This document shows, piece after piece, positions 1-9,154 of a DNA stretch of 64,000 bases. Under the pieces are notes generated by a model, which was not told the origin of the DNA, did not search any database, and worked only from the letters and a program-made list of their open reading frames with translations. Made by a program: the position numbers and the translations under genes. Origin of the DNA: an uncultured Collinsella sp. (GTDB taxonomy: Bacteria; Actinomycetota; Coriobacteriia; Coriobacteriales; Coriobacteriaceae); contig UQJV01000006.1 of NCBI GenBank assembly GCA_900541475.1, positions 9,369 to 73,368 of the forward strand, read 5' to 3'. The first letter of the stretch is position 1; every line of letters starts with the position of its first letter.

Positions 1-465
1 ACGGTGCTCGCCTCGACGGTGCTGTTTTTCCTGGGCGCAATCTTTTGCTATTTCATCATCATTCCTGCGGGCTTTGAGTGGCTCATCGGCGAAACCTCGG
101 CCGTCGCCACGGCGCTGCCCGATCTGGAGAACTACGTCAACATGGAGCTGCTCTTTATGATCGGTTTTGGCGTGGCGTTTGAGCTGCCGCTCATCATCTT
201 CTACCTTTCCGTCTTCCACATCGTGTCCTACGCTGCTTTCCGCGGCGCCTGGCGTTATGTATACGTTGGCCTGCTTGTGGGCTCGGCTGTGATTACGCCC
301 GACGGCTCGCCCGTTACGCTGGGCCTCATGTATGGTGCCCTGCTCTCGCTCTACGAGATTTCGCTCGCCATTGCCCGCGTGGTCATTACCGCGCGCGAGG
401 GCAAGGAGGGCTTGTTTGTGAGTCGTCTGGACCTGTTCTCGGACGACGAGGGCGACGAGGAGTAA
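1..465 (+). CDS. tatC: Sec-independent protein translocase TatC (C-terminal part)
   Basis: TatC is the multispanning receptor of the twin-arginine pathway, which exports folded, often cofactor-bearing proteins. The reading frame is open from base 1, so the N-terminus lies outside the window; 154 residues of a family of about 250 are present. Four hydrophobic segments are visible. The family signature is clear: a conserved Glu in FELPLI in the middle of a membrane helix, a TPDGSP turn before the next helix, and LYEISL near the end. The cytoplasmic tail is acidic (ends DDEGDEE). hypA follows after 6 bp. Hydrogenases often use Tat export, so the pairing makes sense, but a functional link is an inference. 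Confidence 0.93.
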   Translation, partial: TVLASTVLFFLGAIFCYFIIIPAGFEWLIGETSAVATALPDLENYVNMELLFMIGFGVAFELPLIIFYLSVFHIVSYAAFRGAWRYVYVGLLVGSAVITPDGSPVTLGLMYGALLSLYEISLAIARVVITAREGKEGLFVSRLDLFSDDEGDEE

Positions 466-471
466 ATCGGT

Positions 472-828
472 ATGCACGAGGTTGGCATTGTCAACGGCAT
501 ACTCGATACAGTGATTCGCGCGGCGCGTGGGGCGGGAGCCTCGCGCGCCGTTTTGGTAACGCTGCGTATCGGGGATATGACCGAGGTCGTGCGCGAGGCG
601 CTCGACTTTGCGTGGGAGACGTTTCGCGACGAGGATCCACTCACGCAAGGCTGCGAGCTTGCCGTGGAGGAAGTCCATCCACAAAGCGAGTGCCTGGACT
701 GCGGCGAGGTCTTCGATCACGACCGCTTCCATTGCCGCTGCCCCCAATGTGGCGGCGCCAACGTGCGCCTGTTGCACGGCCGCGAGCTCGACATCGCAAG
801 TATCGAAATCGAAACCCCCGACGATTAG
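472..828 (+). CDS. hypA: Hydrogenase nickel chaperone HypA
   Basis: HypA delivers nickel to [NiFe]-hydrogenase precursors and works with HypB. The 118-residue protein has the normal family length. It begins MHE, the N-terminal nickel-binding motif in which His2 is a ligand. The zinc site is seen as CLDCG near residue 75 and CPQCG near residue 90. The start is fixed by the MHE motif. hypB follows 55 bp downstream. No other hyp genes or hydrogenase structural genes are in the window, so the rest of the maturation set must be elsewhere or absent. Confidence 0.95.
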   Translation: MHEVGIVNGILDTVIRAARGAGASRAVLVTLRIGDMTEVVREALDFAWETFRDEDPLTQGCELAVEEVHPQSECLDCGEVFDHDRFHCRCPQCGGANVRLLHGRELDIASIEIETPDD

Positions 829-883
829 CCCGCCAGCCACCTGGGGACGGGGTATAAAGGGGCCAAAGTAAGGAGTGCCGAAT

Positions 884-1567
884 ATGGCCGAGAAAACGAT
901 TGATATCGCGTCGCCGATTCTGTCGCGCAACGAGCGCCTGGCAGATCAGCTGCGTCAGCGATTTAATGAGACAAACACCTATGTGATCAATGTGCTGTCG
1001 AGTCCCGGCTCGGGTAAGACAACCACGATTTTGGGCACCAACGAGCGCCTGCGCGACAAGGCCGGCTTGCACTGCGCCGTTATCGAGGGCGATATCGCCT
1101 CGGATGTCGACGCTATCACCATGAAAGAAGCCGGCATGCCTGCCATCCAGATCAACACGGGCGGCCTGTGCCACCTCGAGGGCAACATGATCATGGAAGC
1201 CGTTGACGCGTTCGACCAGGCCGTTGGGCTCGATAACATCGATGTCATCTTTATCGAAAACGTGGGTAACCTGGTCTGCCCAGTCGACTTTGACCTGGGC
1301 GAGAACCTGTCCATCATGATTCTTTCGGTGCCCGAGGGCGACGACAAGCCCGTCAAGTACCCGGGCATCTTCCAGCACGCCGGCGCACAGCTGCTCAACA
1401 AGGTCGACGTGGCTCCGGCTTTCGATTTTGACATGGATAGGTATACTAAGACACTCGATGACCTCAATCCGCAGGCGCCGCGGTTTGCCGTGAGCGCGCG
1501 CAAGGGCGAGGGCATGGATGCCTGGTGCGATTGGCTCATCGGGCAGATTGAGCAAGCAAGGGCGTAA
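884..1567 (+). CDS. hypB: Hydrogenase nickel incorporation GTPase HypB
   Basis: HypB is a SIMIBI-class GTPase that, with HypA, inserts nickel into hydrogenase. Visible motifs are the P-loop SSPGSGKTT, the switch region EGDIASDVDA, INTGGLCHLEG with the Cys/His metal site, and NKVD for guanine recognition. The N-terminus lacks the His-rich nickel-storage stretch of some HypB proteins. An in-frame GTG at 875 is possible, but the AAGGAG at 869-874 is better spaced for the ATG at 884, giving 227 residues. Confidence 0.94.
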   Translation: MAEKTIDIASPILSRNERLADQLRQRFNETNTYVINVLSSPGSGKTTTILGTNERLRDKAGLHCAVIEGDIASDVDAITMKEAGMPAIQINTGGLCHLEGNMIMEAVDAFDQAVGLDNIDVIFIENVGNLVCPVDFDLGENLSIMILSVPEGDDKPVKYPGIFQHAGAQLLNKVDVAPAFDFDMDRYTKTLDDLNPQAPRFAVSARKGEGMDAWCDWLIGQIEQARA

Positions 1568-1621
1568 GTCGGCCGCCATACGGGCGGGCGTAGCCGCAGA
1601 GATACGAGATAGGAGCCTCTT

Positions 1622-4216
1622 TTGAAGCTCATCATCGCCGAGAAAAACGACGCCGCGCGTCAGATCGCCGAGCGGCTGTCCACGGGTAAGCCCAAAAAGG
1701 ACAAGGTGTACAACACCGCCATCTACCGTTTTGAGTGGAAGGGCGAGGAGTGCGTGACGATCGGCCTTGCCGGTCACATCCTTGCGCCCGATTTTTGCGA
1801 CAGCGTGCTGTTCGATAAAAAGCTGGGCTGGTATTCGGTCACCGAGGACGGCGAGATGCTGCCGGCCGACATGCCCGATGGCCTGGCTCGTCCGCCGTAC
1901 GACACCAAGCGTAAGCCGTTCCTTGCCGACGGTATTTCCATCAAGGGCTGGAAGCTCGAGAGTCTGCCCTATCTTACCTGGGCGCCCGTCATTAAACTAC
2001 CGGCTGAGAAGGAGCTCATTCGTTCGCTCAAGAACCTTGCCAAGAAGTCCGACAGTGTCATCATCGCCACGGACTTCGATCGCGAGGGCGAGCTGATCGG
2101 TTCGGACGCCCTCAACAAGGTGCGCGAGGTTGCGCCCGACCTGCCGGTCGCCCGCGCCCAGTATTCTTCGTTTACCAAGGCCGAGATCACGCAGGCCTTC
2201 GATAACCTCGTCTCGCTCGACCAGAACCTGGCCGACGCCGGCGAGAGCCGTCAGCACATCGACCTCATTTGGGGCGCGGTGCTCACGCGCTACCTGACGC
2301 TTGCCAAGTTTGGCGGCTTTGGTAACGTGCGCTCTGCCGGCCGCGTGCAGACGCCGACGCTTGCCCTGGTGGTCGAGCGCGAGCGCGAGCGCATGGCGTT
2401 TGTGCCCGAGGACTATTGGCAGATCCGCGGTATGGGTGCCGCGCAGGGTGCTGCCGAGGACGATCGCTTTAAGATCGCGCACAAGACGGCACGCTTTACC
2501 GACAAGGACGCTGCCGAGACGGCGTACGGCCATGTTGACGGCGTCGCGACGGCAACCGTCGCCGCGGTGACCAAGCGCTCGCGCAAGCAGCAGCCGCCCA
2601 CACCGTTTGCGACCACCTCGCTGCAGGCAGCCGCTGCGGCCGAGGGCATTTCACCTGCGCGTACCATGCGCATCGCCGAGTCCCTCTACATGGCGGGCCT
2701 CATCAGTTACCCGCGTGTCGACAATACCGTGTACCCTGCGACGCTCGATTTGGGCGCCGTGGTGAGCGATCTGGCAAAGATCAATCCGGCGCTGGCGCCG
2801 GTGTGCAAAAAGGTGCTCGCCGGTCCCATGAAGCCCACGCGCGGCAAAGTCGAAACCACCGACCACCCGCCTATTTACCCCACGGGCGAGGGCGATCCGT
2901 CCACGCTCGACGGCGGCCAGCGCAAGCTCTACGATCTCATCGCCCGCCGCTTCCTGGCGACGCTTATGGGTCCTGCGACCATCGAGAATACCAAGCTCGA
3001 GCTCGATGTGAACGGCGAGCCGTTCGTGGCTTCGGGCGACGTGCTGGTGACCCCGGGTTTCCGCGAGGCGTACCCGTACGGACTCAAGCGCGACGAGCAG
3101 ATGCCGCCGCTGGAGCAGGGCGACACGGTCGACGTGTTCGATATTAAGCTCGAGGCCAAGCAGACCGAGCCGCCCGCGCGCTACAGCCAGGGCAAGCTCG
3201 TGCAGGAGATGGAAAAGCGCGGCCTGGGCACCAAGTCCACGCGCGCGAGCATCATCGAGCGCCTGTACGCCGTGCGTTACCTCAAAAACGATCCCGTGGA
3301 GCCGAGTCAGCTGGGTATCGCCATTATCGATGCGCTGTCGCAGTTTGCCCCGCGCATCACGAGTCCCGATATGACCAGCGAACTCGACGGCGACATGACC
3401 CGCGTGGAGCGCGGCGAGGACACCGAAGAGCATGTCGTGACACACTCGCGTGCGCTGCTGGCCGGTGTGCTCGACGAGCTGCTCAAGCATACGCAGGAGC
3501 TGGGCGACGCCATCAGCGACGCCGTCACGGCCGATGCGCGCGTGGGCGCCTGCCCCAAGTGCGGCAAGGACCTGGTTATGAAGACGAGCGCCAAGACCCG
3601 TGGCAGCTTTATCGGCTGCATGGGATGGCCTGACTGCGACGTGACCTATCCGGTGCCGAGCGGCGTCAAGGTGAGCCCGCTCGAGGGCGAGGCCGCCGTG
3701 TGCCCCGAGTGCGGTGCGCCGCGCATTAAGTGTCAGCCGTTCCGCCAGAAGGCCTTCGAGATTTGCGTGAACCCCACATGCCCCACCAACTACGAGCCCG
3801 ACCTTAAGGTGGGCGAGTGCAAGGTGTGTGCCGAGGCCGGACGCCATGGCGATCTGATCGCGCACAAGAGCGAGAAGAGCGGCAAGCGCTTTATCCGCTG
3901 CACCAACTATGACGACTGCGGCGTGAGTTATCCGCTGCCGGCGCGTGGCAAGCTCGAGGCGACGGGCGAGACCTGTCCCGAGTGCGGCGCCCCCGTCGTG
4001 GTGGTCAATACGGCGCGCGGCCCGTGGCGTATCTGCGTCAACATGGACTGCCCGACCAAGGAGAAGAAGCCCGTCCGCGGTCGCAAGACTGCGACCAAGG
4101 CGAGCGCGGCAAAGAAGACCACGGCGGCAAAGAAGACCACGGCTAAGAAAGCCACTGCCGCCAAGAAGACGACCGCGAAGAAGTCGACCACCAAAAAGAC
4201 CGCTGCCGACAAGTAG
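1622..4216 (+). CDS. topA: Type IA DNA topoisomerase (topoisomerase I)
   Basis: The enzyme relaxes negatively supercoiled DNA by a transient 5'-phosphotyrosine break. The 864-residue protein starts with a Toprim domain (IIAEKNDAARQIAERLS; acidic motif ATDFDREGELIG near residue 140). The catalytic region reads ISYPRVDNTVYP, the form usual in archaeal-type enzymes rather than the ITYMRTDS of E. coli TopA. The C-terminus has about four zinc ribbons (paired CPKCG, CPECG and CKVC motifs), then a low-complexity AAKKTTAKK tail likely to bind DNA. Translation starts at TTG behind AGGAGCC. A strong terminator follows. Confidence 0.93.
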   Translation: MKLIIAEKNDAARQIAERLSTGKPKKDKVYNTAIYRFEWKGEECVTIGLAGHILAPDFCDSVLFDKKLGWYSVTEDGEMLPADMPDGLARPPYDTKRKPFLADGISIKGWKLESLPYLTWAPVIKLPAEKELIRSLKNLAKKSDSVIIATDFDREGELIGSDALNKVREVAPDLPVARAQYSSFTKAEITQAFDNLVSLDQNLADAGESRQHIDLIWGAVLTRYLTLAKFGGFGNVRSAGRVQTPTLALVVERERERMAFVPEDYWQIRGMGAAQGAAEDDRFKIAHKTARFTDKDAAETAYGHVDGVATATVAAVTKRSRKQQPPTPFATTSLQAAAAAEGISPARTMRIAESLYMAGLISYPRVDNTVYPATLDLGAVVSDLAKINPALAPVCKKVLAGPMKPTRGKVETTDHPPIYPTGEGDPSTLDGGQRKLYDLIARRFLATLMGPATIENTKLELDVNGEPFVASGDVLVTPGFREAYPYGLKRDEQMPPLEQGDTVDVFDIKLEAKQTEPPARYSQGKLVQEMEKRGLGTKSTRASIIERLYAVRYLKNDPVEPSQLGIAIIDALSQFAPRITSPDMTSELDGDMTRVERGEDTEEHVVTHSRALLAGVLDELLKHTQELGDAISDAVTADARVGACPKCGKDLVMKTSAKTRGSFIGCMGWPDCDVTYPVPSGVKVSPLEGEAAVCPECGAPRIKCQPFRQKAFEICVNPTCPTNYEPDLKVGECKVCAEAGRHGDLIAHKSEKSGKRFIRCTNYDDCGVSYPLPARGKLEATGETCPECGAPVVVVNTARGPWRICVNMDCPTKEKKPVRGRKTATKASAAKKTTAAKKTTAKKATAAKKTTAKKSTTKKTAADK

Positions 4217-4242
4217 CCGCACGGTCGAAACATCGCCTAAAA

Positions 4243-4281
4243 CAAAAACGAGCGAGGGTCCCATGATCCTCGCTCGTTTTT
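4243..4281 (+). terminator. Terminator after topA
   Basis: Inverted repeat AAACGAGCGA / TCGCTCGTTT with a T-run on the plus strand. The matching A-run on the left side means it could also act for the minus-strand gene ending at 4339. Confidence 0.8.
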
Positions 4282-4285
4282 TGCG

Positions 4286-4318
4286 TAGTCATTGGGGACG
4301 TTTTTTAATGACTAGCTG
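4286..4318. repeat. CATTGGGGACG-type dispersed repeat
   Basis: GTCATTGGGGACG is followed by a T-run and then AATGACTAG, so the ends are inverted (GTCATT / AATGAC). Similar CATTGGGG(A)CG blocks occur at about 5470 and 51777-51815, which points to a dispersed repeat family. Confidence 0.5.
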
Positions 4319-4338
4319 TTTAAGAACGTCGCATGCGA

Positions 4339-5316
4339 CTAGTTCACCTCGACGGGCTTGGCGCCGGGATAGCGGTCCTCAAAGTCCTGACGGTACTTGT
4401 TGCTGTTGGTTCCCGGCTCGTTGTCGCCTGCCAGCGGCGCCACGATTTCGTCCTTATGGTCCGCGGGCTTTGCGTACTTTAGGCTGATCTCCCAGGCATC
4501 GCAGATCGCGTCGATGCGGTGGTCCAGGTCGTCATACAGGGCGACGATGTCTTTCCAGGAGCTGTAGTTCTTAGAGCTCATGGGGACGTCCAGGTCCTCG
4601 ACGATATCGTAGTACTGTTCGATGGTGTCTTCCGTGCGCTCGGCGACATCAGCGAGATTTTGACGGGCGGTACGGTCCTCTTCCAGATAACCGCCATTGA
4701 ACGCCTCTGCGCAGGCACGGACCTGGCTATCGAGATCTTCGAGCAGGTCGTAGTATTCGCTCAGACGACGGTAGAGGTTTTGCTCGGAGAGGGTTGCTTC
4801 GTCGTCATCATCGTCGTCGTCATCGTCGTAAAGGCTATTGAGGTTGCCAAGGGGCTTAAGGTCGTCGGAGTCGACATCATGGTGCAGCTTGGTAACCTCG
4901 GCAGTCGTCTGCGTGGCAGCGTTGTCGAACGGCTTGATCACAAAGAAAATGACCAGGGCGATGATGATTGCCACCAGCACAACGATAACGGCGGCAAGCG
5001 CCTTGGTAGCGCTCTTTTTTGCGGCGGGGGCCTGCGGTGAATCAGACGCGTACGCAGACGCCGGTTCCTGTTGGGGCGGGGTGTCCGCGATGGGTATGCG
5101 CTGCGTCGTTTCGACCGCCGCGGGACCGGCAGCGGGGTCGGGGCGATAGACGAGGGGGTCGTCCGGCTTAGCTTGCGGCGTATCGAAGGAGCCGGTCTGC
5201 TCAAACGCGGGCTGGCCATTGCTCGCGGTTGTCTGCTCAACGGGTGCACCGCACGAGGTGCAGAACTTGGCATCATCTGCAAGAAGCTTGCCGCACGAGG
5301 CGCAATACCGAGACAT
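4339..5316 (-). CDS. Zinc-ribbon membrane protein of unknown function
   Basis: The start is set at the ATG giving MSRYCASCG because AAAGGAG lies just upstream; an in-frame start six codons earlier is less likely. The 325-residue protein opens with a small zinc ribbon (CASCG ... CTSCG), then a Pro/Ala/Gln-rich linker, one membrane helix near residues 105-130 (VIVVLVAIIIALVIFFVI), a run of nine Asp near residue 170, and a helical extracytoplasmic domain. This build (cytoplasmic zinc ribbon plus one helix plus outer domain) is common in Gram-positive proteins of unknown role. No function can be assigned. Confidence 0.8.
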   Translation of the reverse strand: MSRYCASCGKLLADDAKFCTSCGAPVEQTTASNGQPAFEQTGSFDTPQAKPDDPLVYRPDPAAGPAAVETTQRIPIADTPPQQEPASAYASDSPQAPAAKKSATKALAAVIVVLVAIIIALVIFFVIKPFDNAATQTTAEVTKLHHDVDSDDLKPLGNLNSLYDDDDDDDDDEATLSEQNLYRRLSEYYDLLEDLDSQVRACAEAFNGGYLEEDRTARQNLADVAERTEDTIEQYYDIVEDLDVPMSSKNYSSWKDIVALYDDLDHRIDAICDAWEISLKYAKPADHKDEIVAPLAGDNEPGTNSNKYRQDFEDRYPGAKPVEVN

Positions 5317-5384
5317 TGCCACTCCTTTCGCCACATTTCAATGCAATACGACGATTATACCCACCGTTCAAAATTCCCCATCAT

Positions 5385-5453
5385 AAGTTGCGGTGAAATA
5401 GGGACTGTTTGGCGATCTCAGAGCTTCAATCAGTCCCTATTTCACCGCAACTT
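5385..5453. repeat. Long perfect inverted repeat with 23-bp arms
   Basis: Arm AAGTTGCGGTGAAATAGGG (23 bp in full, 5385-5407) is exactly complemented at 5431-5453 around a 23-nt loop. A related copy is at 51697-51764. It lies between the divergent genes at 5316 (minus) and 5556 (plus) and has no T-run, so it is not a typical terminator. A REP- or MITE-like element is more likely. Confidence 0.8.
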
Positions 5454-5555
5454 CGGAAAGGCACCATTAGCCATTGGGGACGCACCGAGCACTGGGGTAT
5501 CATGGCTTGGTTGGTATATCTGCATTTACGCGCCTTGTAGGAAGGGGCTGCGCCC

Positions 5556-6239
5556 ATGGCTTTTGAGCCCGCTCAACATAGCTTTATCACGCTCGAGGGC
5601 GTCGATGGCGCCGGTAAGTCCACGCAGGCGCGCCTGCTTGCCCGTGCGCTCGAGCTCGCTGGCTACCAGGTTGTGAGCCTGCGCGAGCCGGGCGGCACCG
5701 CCATCAGCGAAAAGATTCGCGCTTTGCTGCTCGATCCCGCCAACACGGCGATGGGAGACACCTGCGAGTTGCTGCTCTACGAGGCGGCGCGCGCCCAGTT
5801 GGTGCACGAGGTCATAGCTCCCGCCCTCGCGGCCGGCAAGGTGGTTCTGTGCGACCGCTTCTACGATTCCACAACCTGCTACCAGGCGTTTGCCGACGGT
5901 CTCGATCGCCGGATGGTGCGTGACGCCAACAACCTGGCCGTCGCGGGTACGCACCCGGCGCTCACGCTCGTCTACCACATCACGCCCGAGCAGGCGGCAC
6001 TGCGCATGGCAGTCCGTGGCGCGGCAGATCGCATGGAGGCAAAAGGCATGGCATTCCAGGAACGTGTTTACCAGGGCTTTTGTGCCATTGCTGCCGAGGA
6101 GCCAAATCGTGTAAAGCTCATCGACGCCACCGCGCCCATCGAGGAAGTCTTCGAGAAGACGGTCGAGCAGGTTCGCGCGTACGGTCTCGACATTCCGCAA
6201 GACGCCGTCGCCGCCGCGCTTGCCAAGGAGGGCGAGTAA
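5556..6239 (+). CDS. tmk: Thymidylate kinase
   Basis: Phosphorylates dTMP to dTDP for DNA synthesis. The 227 residues carry the P-loop EGVDGAGKSTQ, the substrate motif REPGGT, the DRFYDST motif and a lid region near RGAADRM. Length and motif order are those of bacterial Tmk. It is directly followed by holB one base after its stop, a pairing conserved in many Gram-positive genomes, so co-transcription is likely. Confidence 0.96.
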   Translation: MAFEPAQHSFITLEGVDGAGKSTQARLLARALELAGYQVVSLREPGGTAISEKIRALLLDPANTAMGDTCELLLYEAARAQLVHEVIAPALAAGKVVLCDRFYDSTTCYQAFADGLDRRMVRDANNLAVAGTHPALTLVYHITPEQAALRMAVRGAADRMEAKGMAFQERVYQGFCAIAAEEPNRVKLIDATAPIEEVFEKTVEQVRAYGLDIPQDAVAAALAKEGE

Positions 6240-6240
6240 C

Positions 6241-7368
6241 ATGGCCCCCGCTCAGGCAAGCCTGCTGACCAAACTCGACACCCAACAGCGCGTGCGCGAC
6301 TTTTTGACCAACGCCGTCGCCAGCGGCCGCGCATCGCACGCCTATCTGTTTTTAGGCGCTCCCGGCGCCGGCAAGCTCGATGCCGCATGGGCGCTCGCCC
6401 AAGCTTTCCTCTGCGAGCAGAACGGCTGCGGCGCATGCGACAGCTGCGTGCGCGTTGCGCGGCACACACATCCCGACGTGCACTATTACACGCCCGAGAG
6501 CGCCACGGGCTACCTCATTGCCCAGACCCGCGAGCTGCTCGATGACGTGCCGCTGGCGCCCATCCGCGCCAAGGCCAAGGTCTACATCATCGACCGTGCC
6601 GAGCAGCTGCGCGCCAACACTGCCAACGCACTGCTCAAGACACTCGAGGAGCCGCCCGAGGGCGTTATGTTCATCTTGCTGGGCACCTCGGCAGACATGA
6701 TGCTGCCCACCATCGTGAGCCGCTGCCAGTGCGTGCCGTTTCGGCTGGTTTCGCCCGCCGTGGCCGCGCGTTCCGTGAGCCGCGCGACGGGTCAGGACCT
6801 CGCACGTTGCCGCATGGCGGTCGCCGTGGCGGGAAGCCCCACACGCGGCATCGAGTTCCTTAAGAGCGCCGAGCGCCAGGATGCTCGCCGCCAGATGGTC
6901 CGCGCCATCGACTCACTCATTGCCGCCGACGAGGCCGACGTACTCAGTCGCGCCAAGTCGCTCATCGTCGCCGTTAAGGCTCCGCTCGCCGAGGTCAAGT
7001 CCACGCAGGAAAAGGTGCTCGAGCAAAACGCCGACTACCTGTCGCGTGGAGCATTGAAGCAGCTTGAGGACCGCAACAAGCGCGAACTCAACGCGCGCGA
7101 GCGTTCGGGTATTATGGAAGCGCTGGCGAGCGCGCGGACGCTCATGCGCGACGTGCTGCTGACGCTTCAGGACGAGGCGGCAGACGTTGTGAACGAGGAC
7201 GTGCGCGACACGATCGGGCGGCTTGCCGCCGCGACGAATGTTGCGGGTGCCACGCGGGCGCTCGAGGCGGTCGCAACCGCCGAGCGCAACATCGCCAGAA
7301 ACGTTACTCCCCAGCTGGCCATCGAGGTCATGCTGTTCGATATCAGGAAGGCACTGAAATGCCGTTAG
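6241..7368 (+). CDS. holB: DNA polymerase III delta' subunit
   Basis: Clamp-loader subunit that helps open and load the sliding clamp. The start at the ATG behind AAGGAGG (inside tmk) is preferred to an upstream in-frame codon; the product is 375 residues. It shows the AAA+ fold: GAPGAGK near residue 40 followed by Leu-Asp rather than Thr/Ser, a zinc module (C..CGACDSC), RAEQLRANTANALLKTLEEP and SRCQ. Delta' subunits usually do not hydrolyse ATP, which agrees with the altered P-loop. The end overlaps ricT by 10 bp. Confidence 0.92.
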   Translation: MAPAQASLLTKLDTQQRVRDFLTNAVASGRASHAYLFLGAPGAGKLDAAWALAQAFLCEQNGCGACDSCVRVARHTHPDVHYYTPESATGYLIAQTRELLDDVPLAPIRAKAKVYIIDRAEQLRANTANALLKTLEEPPEGVMFILLGTSADMMLPTIVSRCQCVPFRLVSPAVAARSVSRATGQDLARCRMAVAVAGSPTRGIEFLKSAERQDARRQMVRAIDSLIAADEADVLSRAKSLIVAVKAPLAEVKSTQEKVLEQNADYLSRGALKQLEDRNKRELNARERSGIMEALASARTLMRDVLLTLQDEAADVVNEDVRDTIGRLAAATNVAGATRALEAVATAERNIARNVTPQLAIEVMLFDIRKALKCR

Positions 7369-9053
7369 TCGTACCCGTTAAGTTTACCTACGCCTCGCGC
7401 GACCTGTGGTTCGATCCGCAGGATCTGGATATCCTCGAGGCCGATTATGCCATTTGCTCCACCGAGCGCGGAACCGAGATTGGCCTGGTCACGGCCGATC
7501 CCTTTGAGGTGCCGCAAGACGAGATCGGTCAGCCGCTCAAGCCCGTGCTGCGCGTGGCGAGCGACATCGACCTCCAGCTTGCCGACGACCTGGCCATCCA
7601 GGGCGACGAGGCCATGGTCGACTTCCGCCGCCTGGTCAAGGAGCTCGACCTCGAGATGAAGCCGGTGGGCGTCGAGTACCTGTTTGGCGGCGAGAAGGCC
7701 GTGTTCTACTTTGCGGCCGAGGAGCGCGTCGATTTTCGCCAGCTCGTCAAGGATCTGTCCTCGACGCTGCACATTCGCGTCGACATGCGCCAGATCGGCG
7801 TGCGCGACGAGACCCGCCTGGTGGGCGGCTATGCCCAGTGCGGACAGGAACTCTGCTGCACGCGCTTTGGCGGACAGTTTGAGCCCGTCTCGATTCGCAT
7901 GGCAAAAGAGCAAGACCTGCCGCTCAATTCCTCCAAGATCAGCGGCGTGTGCGGTCGTCTGATGTGCTGCCTGCGCTACGAGTTCGAGGCCTACAAGGAC
8001 TTTAAGAGCCGTGCGCCCAAAAAGAAGACGCTCATCGATACGCCGCTTGGCAAGGCGCGTATCCAGGAGTATGACACGCCGCGTGAGCAGCTGGTGCTGC
8101 GCCTGGAGAACGGCAAAGTCTTTAAGGTCAACCTAGCCGATATGACGTGCTCGGAGGGCTGCAAAAAGAAGGCCGCCGAGCAGGGCTGCAACTGCCGCCC
8201 CGACTGCGTGACGCGCGACGTGCTCGAGCGCATCGAATCGCCCGAGATGCGCCTGGCGCTCATGGAACTCGATCGCGAGAACGGCGTCGACGTGGGCGAT
8301 GGCCTGTCGAGTGCCGACCGTCTGGCCGGCACGTCGATGCCCAAGCGCCGTCGTCGCGATGCCGAATCCGATGCTCGCGCCGGCCAGGGCCAGGGCGAGG
8401 GTCGTGGCCGCGGAAAGGGCCGCGGCAAGGTCGAGGTGCCCGAGGCCGAGGGGGCGGCCGATGGCCGTCGCCGCCGCAAGCGCACGGCGTCCGTCGACAA
8501 TGGCGAGACCGCGGGCAAGAACGCTTCCCGCGAGCGCGAGGCTCAGCAGCCCCAGCAGCAAAACCGCGGCGGTGGCATGAACCCCACGCGCCGTCGTCGC
8601 CGTCACCTGTCGAGCGAGGAGCGCGAGGACGCCTTCCGCGCCGCAGCTGCTCGCGAGGCCGGTGCCGCTCCCAAGGGCGTCTCGGCCTCCGATGCGCCTG
8701 CCGACAAGGCTGGCAAGCCGCGTGGCGAGGAGGAGCGCGCGCCACGTCCGCGCCGTCGCCATTCCTCGGGCACGCAGCAGAAGCCCTCGGTTCCTTCTGT
8801 GGCCGATCAGGTTTCGGATGGCGAAGTCAAGGTCACGCGCCGTCGCCCTGGAGACGGCGGAGGAGCTGCCGCCAAGGCTTCGCGCGGCGGCTCTCGCGAC
8901 GAGCGCGAACCGCGTGAGGATCGCGGCGGCGAGGGCTCGACCGACCAGGGTCAAAAGCGTCGCCGTCGCCGTCGCTCCCGCAAGCCGCGTCAGGACGGCG
9001 GCGAGGGCTCGACCCGCACCTCGTCCGCACCGCAACCGCCTGCCGGCGAATAG
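7359..9053 (+). CDS. ricT: PSP1 / RicT (YaaT) family protein with long basic tail
   Basis: RicT-type proteins form an Fe-S-containing complex that in Bacillus affects RNase Y activity and development. The first ~290 residues are the PSP1 domain with the family cysteine clusters (QCGQELCC near residue 160, CGRLMCC near 203) and a further cysteine-rich stretch CSEGCKKKAAEQGCNC near 270. After that the protein runs on for about 270 residues of disordered, Arg-rich sequence with repeated RRRR blocks, about doubling the usual length of ~275. It overlaps holB by 10 bp, as is common for holB-ricT. The tail may bind RNA; that is an inference. Confidence 0.9.
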   Translation: MPLVVPVKFTYASRDLWFDPQDLDILEADYAICSTERGTEIGLVTADPFEVPQDEIGQPLKPVLRVASDIDLQLADDLAIQGDEAMVDFRRLVKELDLEMKPVGVEYLFGGEKAVFYFAAEERVDFRQLVKDLSSTLHIRVDMRQIGVRDETRLVGGYAQCGQELCCTRFGGQFEPVSIRMAKEQDLPLNSSKISGVCGRLMCCLRYEFEAYKDFKSRAPKKKTLIDTPLGKARIQEYDTPREQLVLRLENGKVFKVNLADMTCSEGCKKKAAEQGCNCRPDCVTRDVLERIESPEMRLALMELDRENGVDVGDGLSSADRLAGTSMPKRRRRDAESDARAGQGQGEGRGRGKGRGKVEVPEAEGAADGRRRRKRTASVDNGETAGKNASREREAQQPQQQNRGGGMNPTRRRRRHLSSEEREDAFRAAAAREAGAAPKGVSASDAPADKAGKPRGEEERAPRPRRRHSSGTQQKPSVPSVADQVSDGEVKVTRRRPGDGGGAAAKASRGGSRDEREPREDRGGEGSTDQGQKRRRRRRSRKPRQDGGEGSTRTSSAPQPPAGE

Positions 9054-9111
9054 CGCCCGTAAGCGGATGTGACTCGCCTGACCCTAGCGCCTCTGGGTAT
9101 CATGGCTCTAC

Positions 9112-9151
9112 ACCGACAACCCTCCCTTCGCCTTCGCGTAGGGAGGGTTGT
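9112..9151. terminator. Hairpin between ricT and comFC
   Basis: CAACCCTCCC and GGGAGGGTTG flank a 14-nt loop. There is no clean T-run, and comFC starts just after it, so it could be a terminator or an attenuating leader hairpin. Confidence 0.5.
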
Positions 9152-9154
9152 GTC

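Noticed and set aside
2651..4264. 537-residue open frame antisense to topA
   Set aside because: Composition is biased to Arg, Gly, Ala and His, with no RBS and no motif; it is the shadow of topA.
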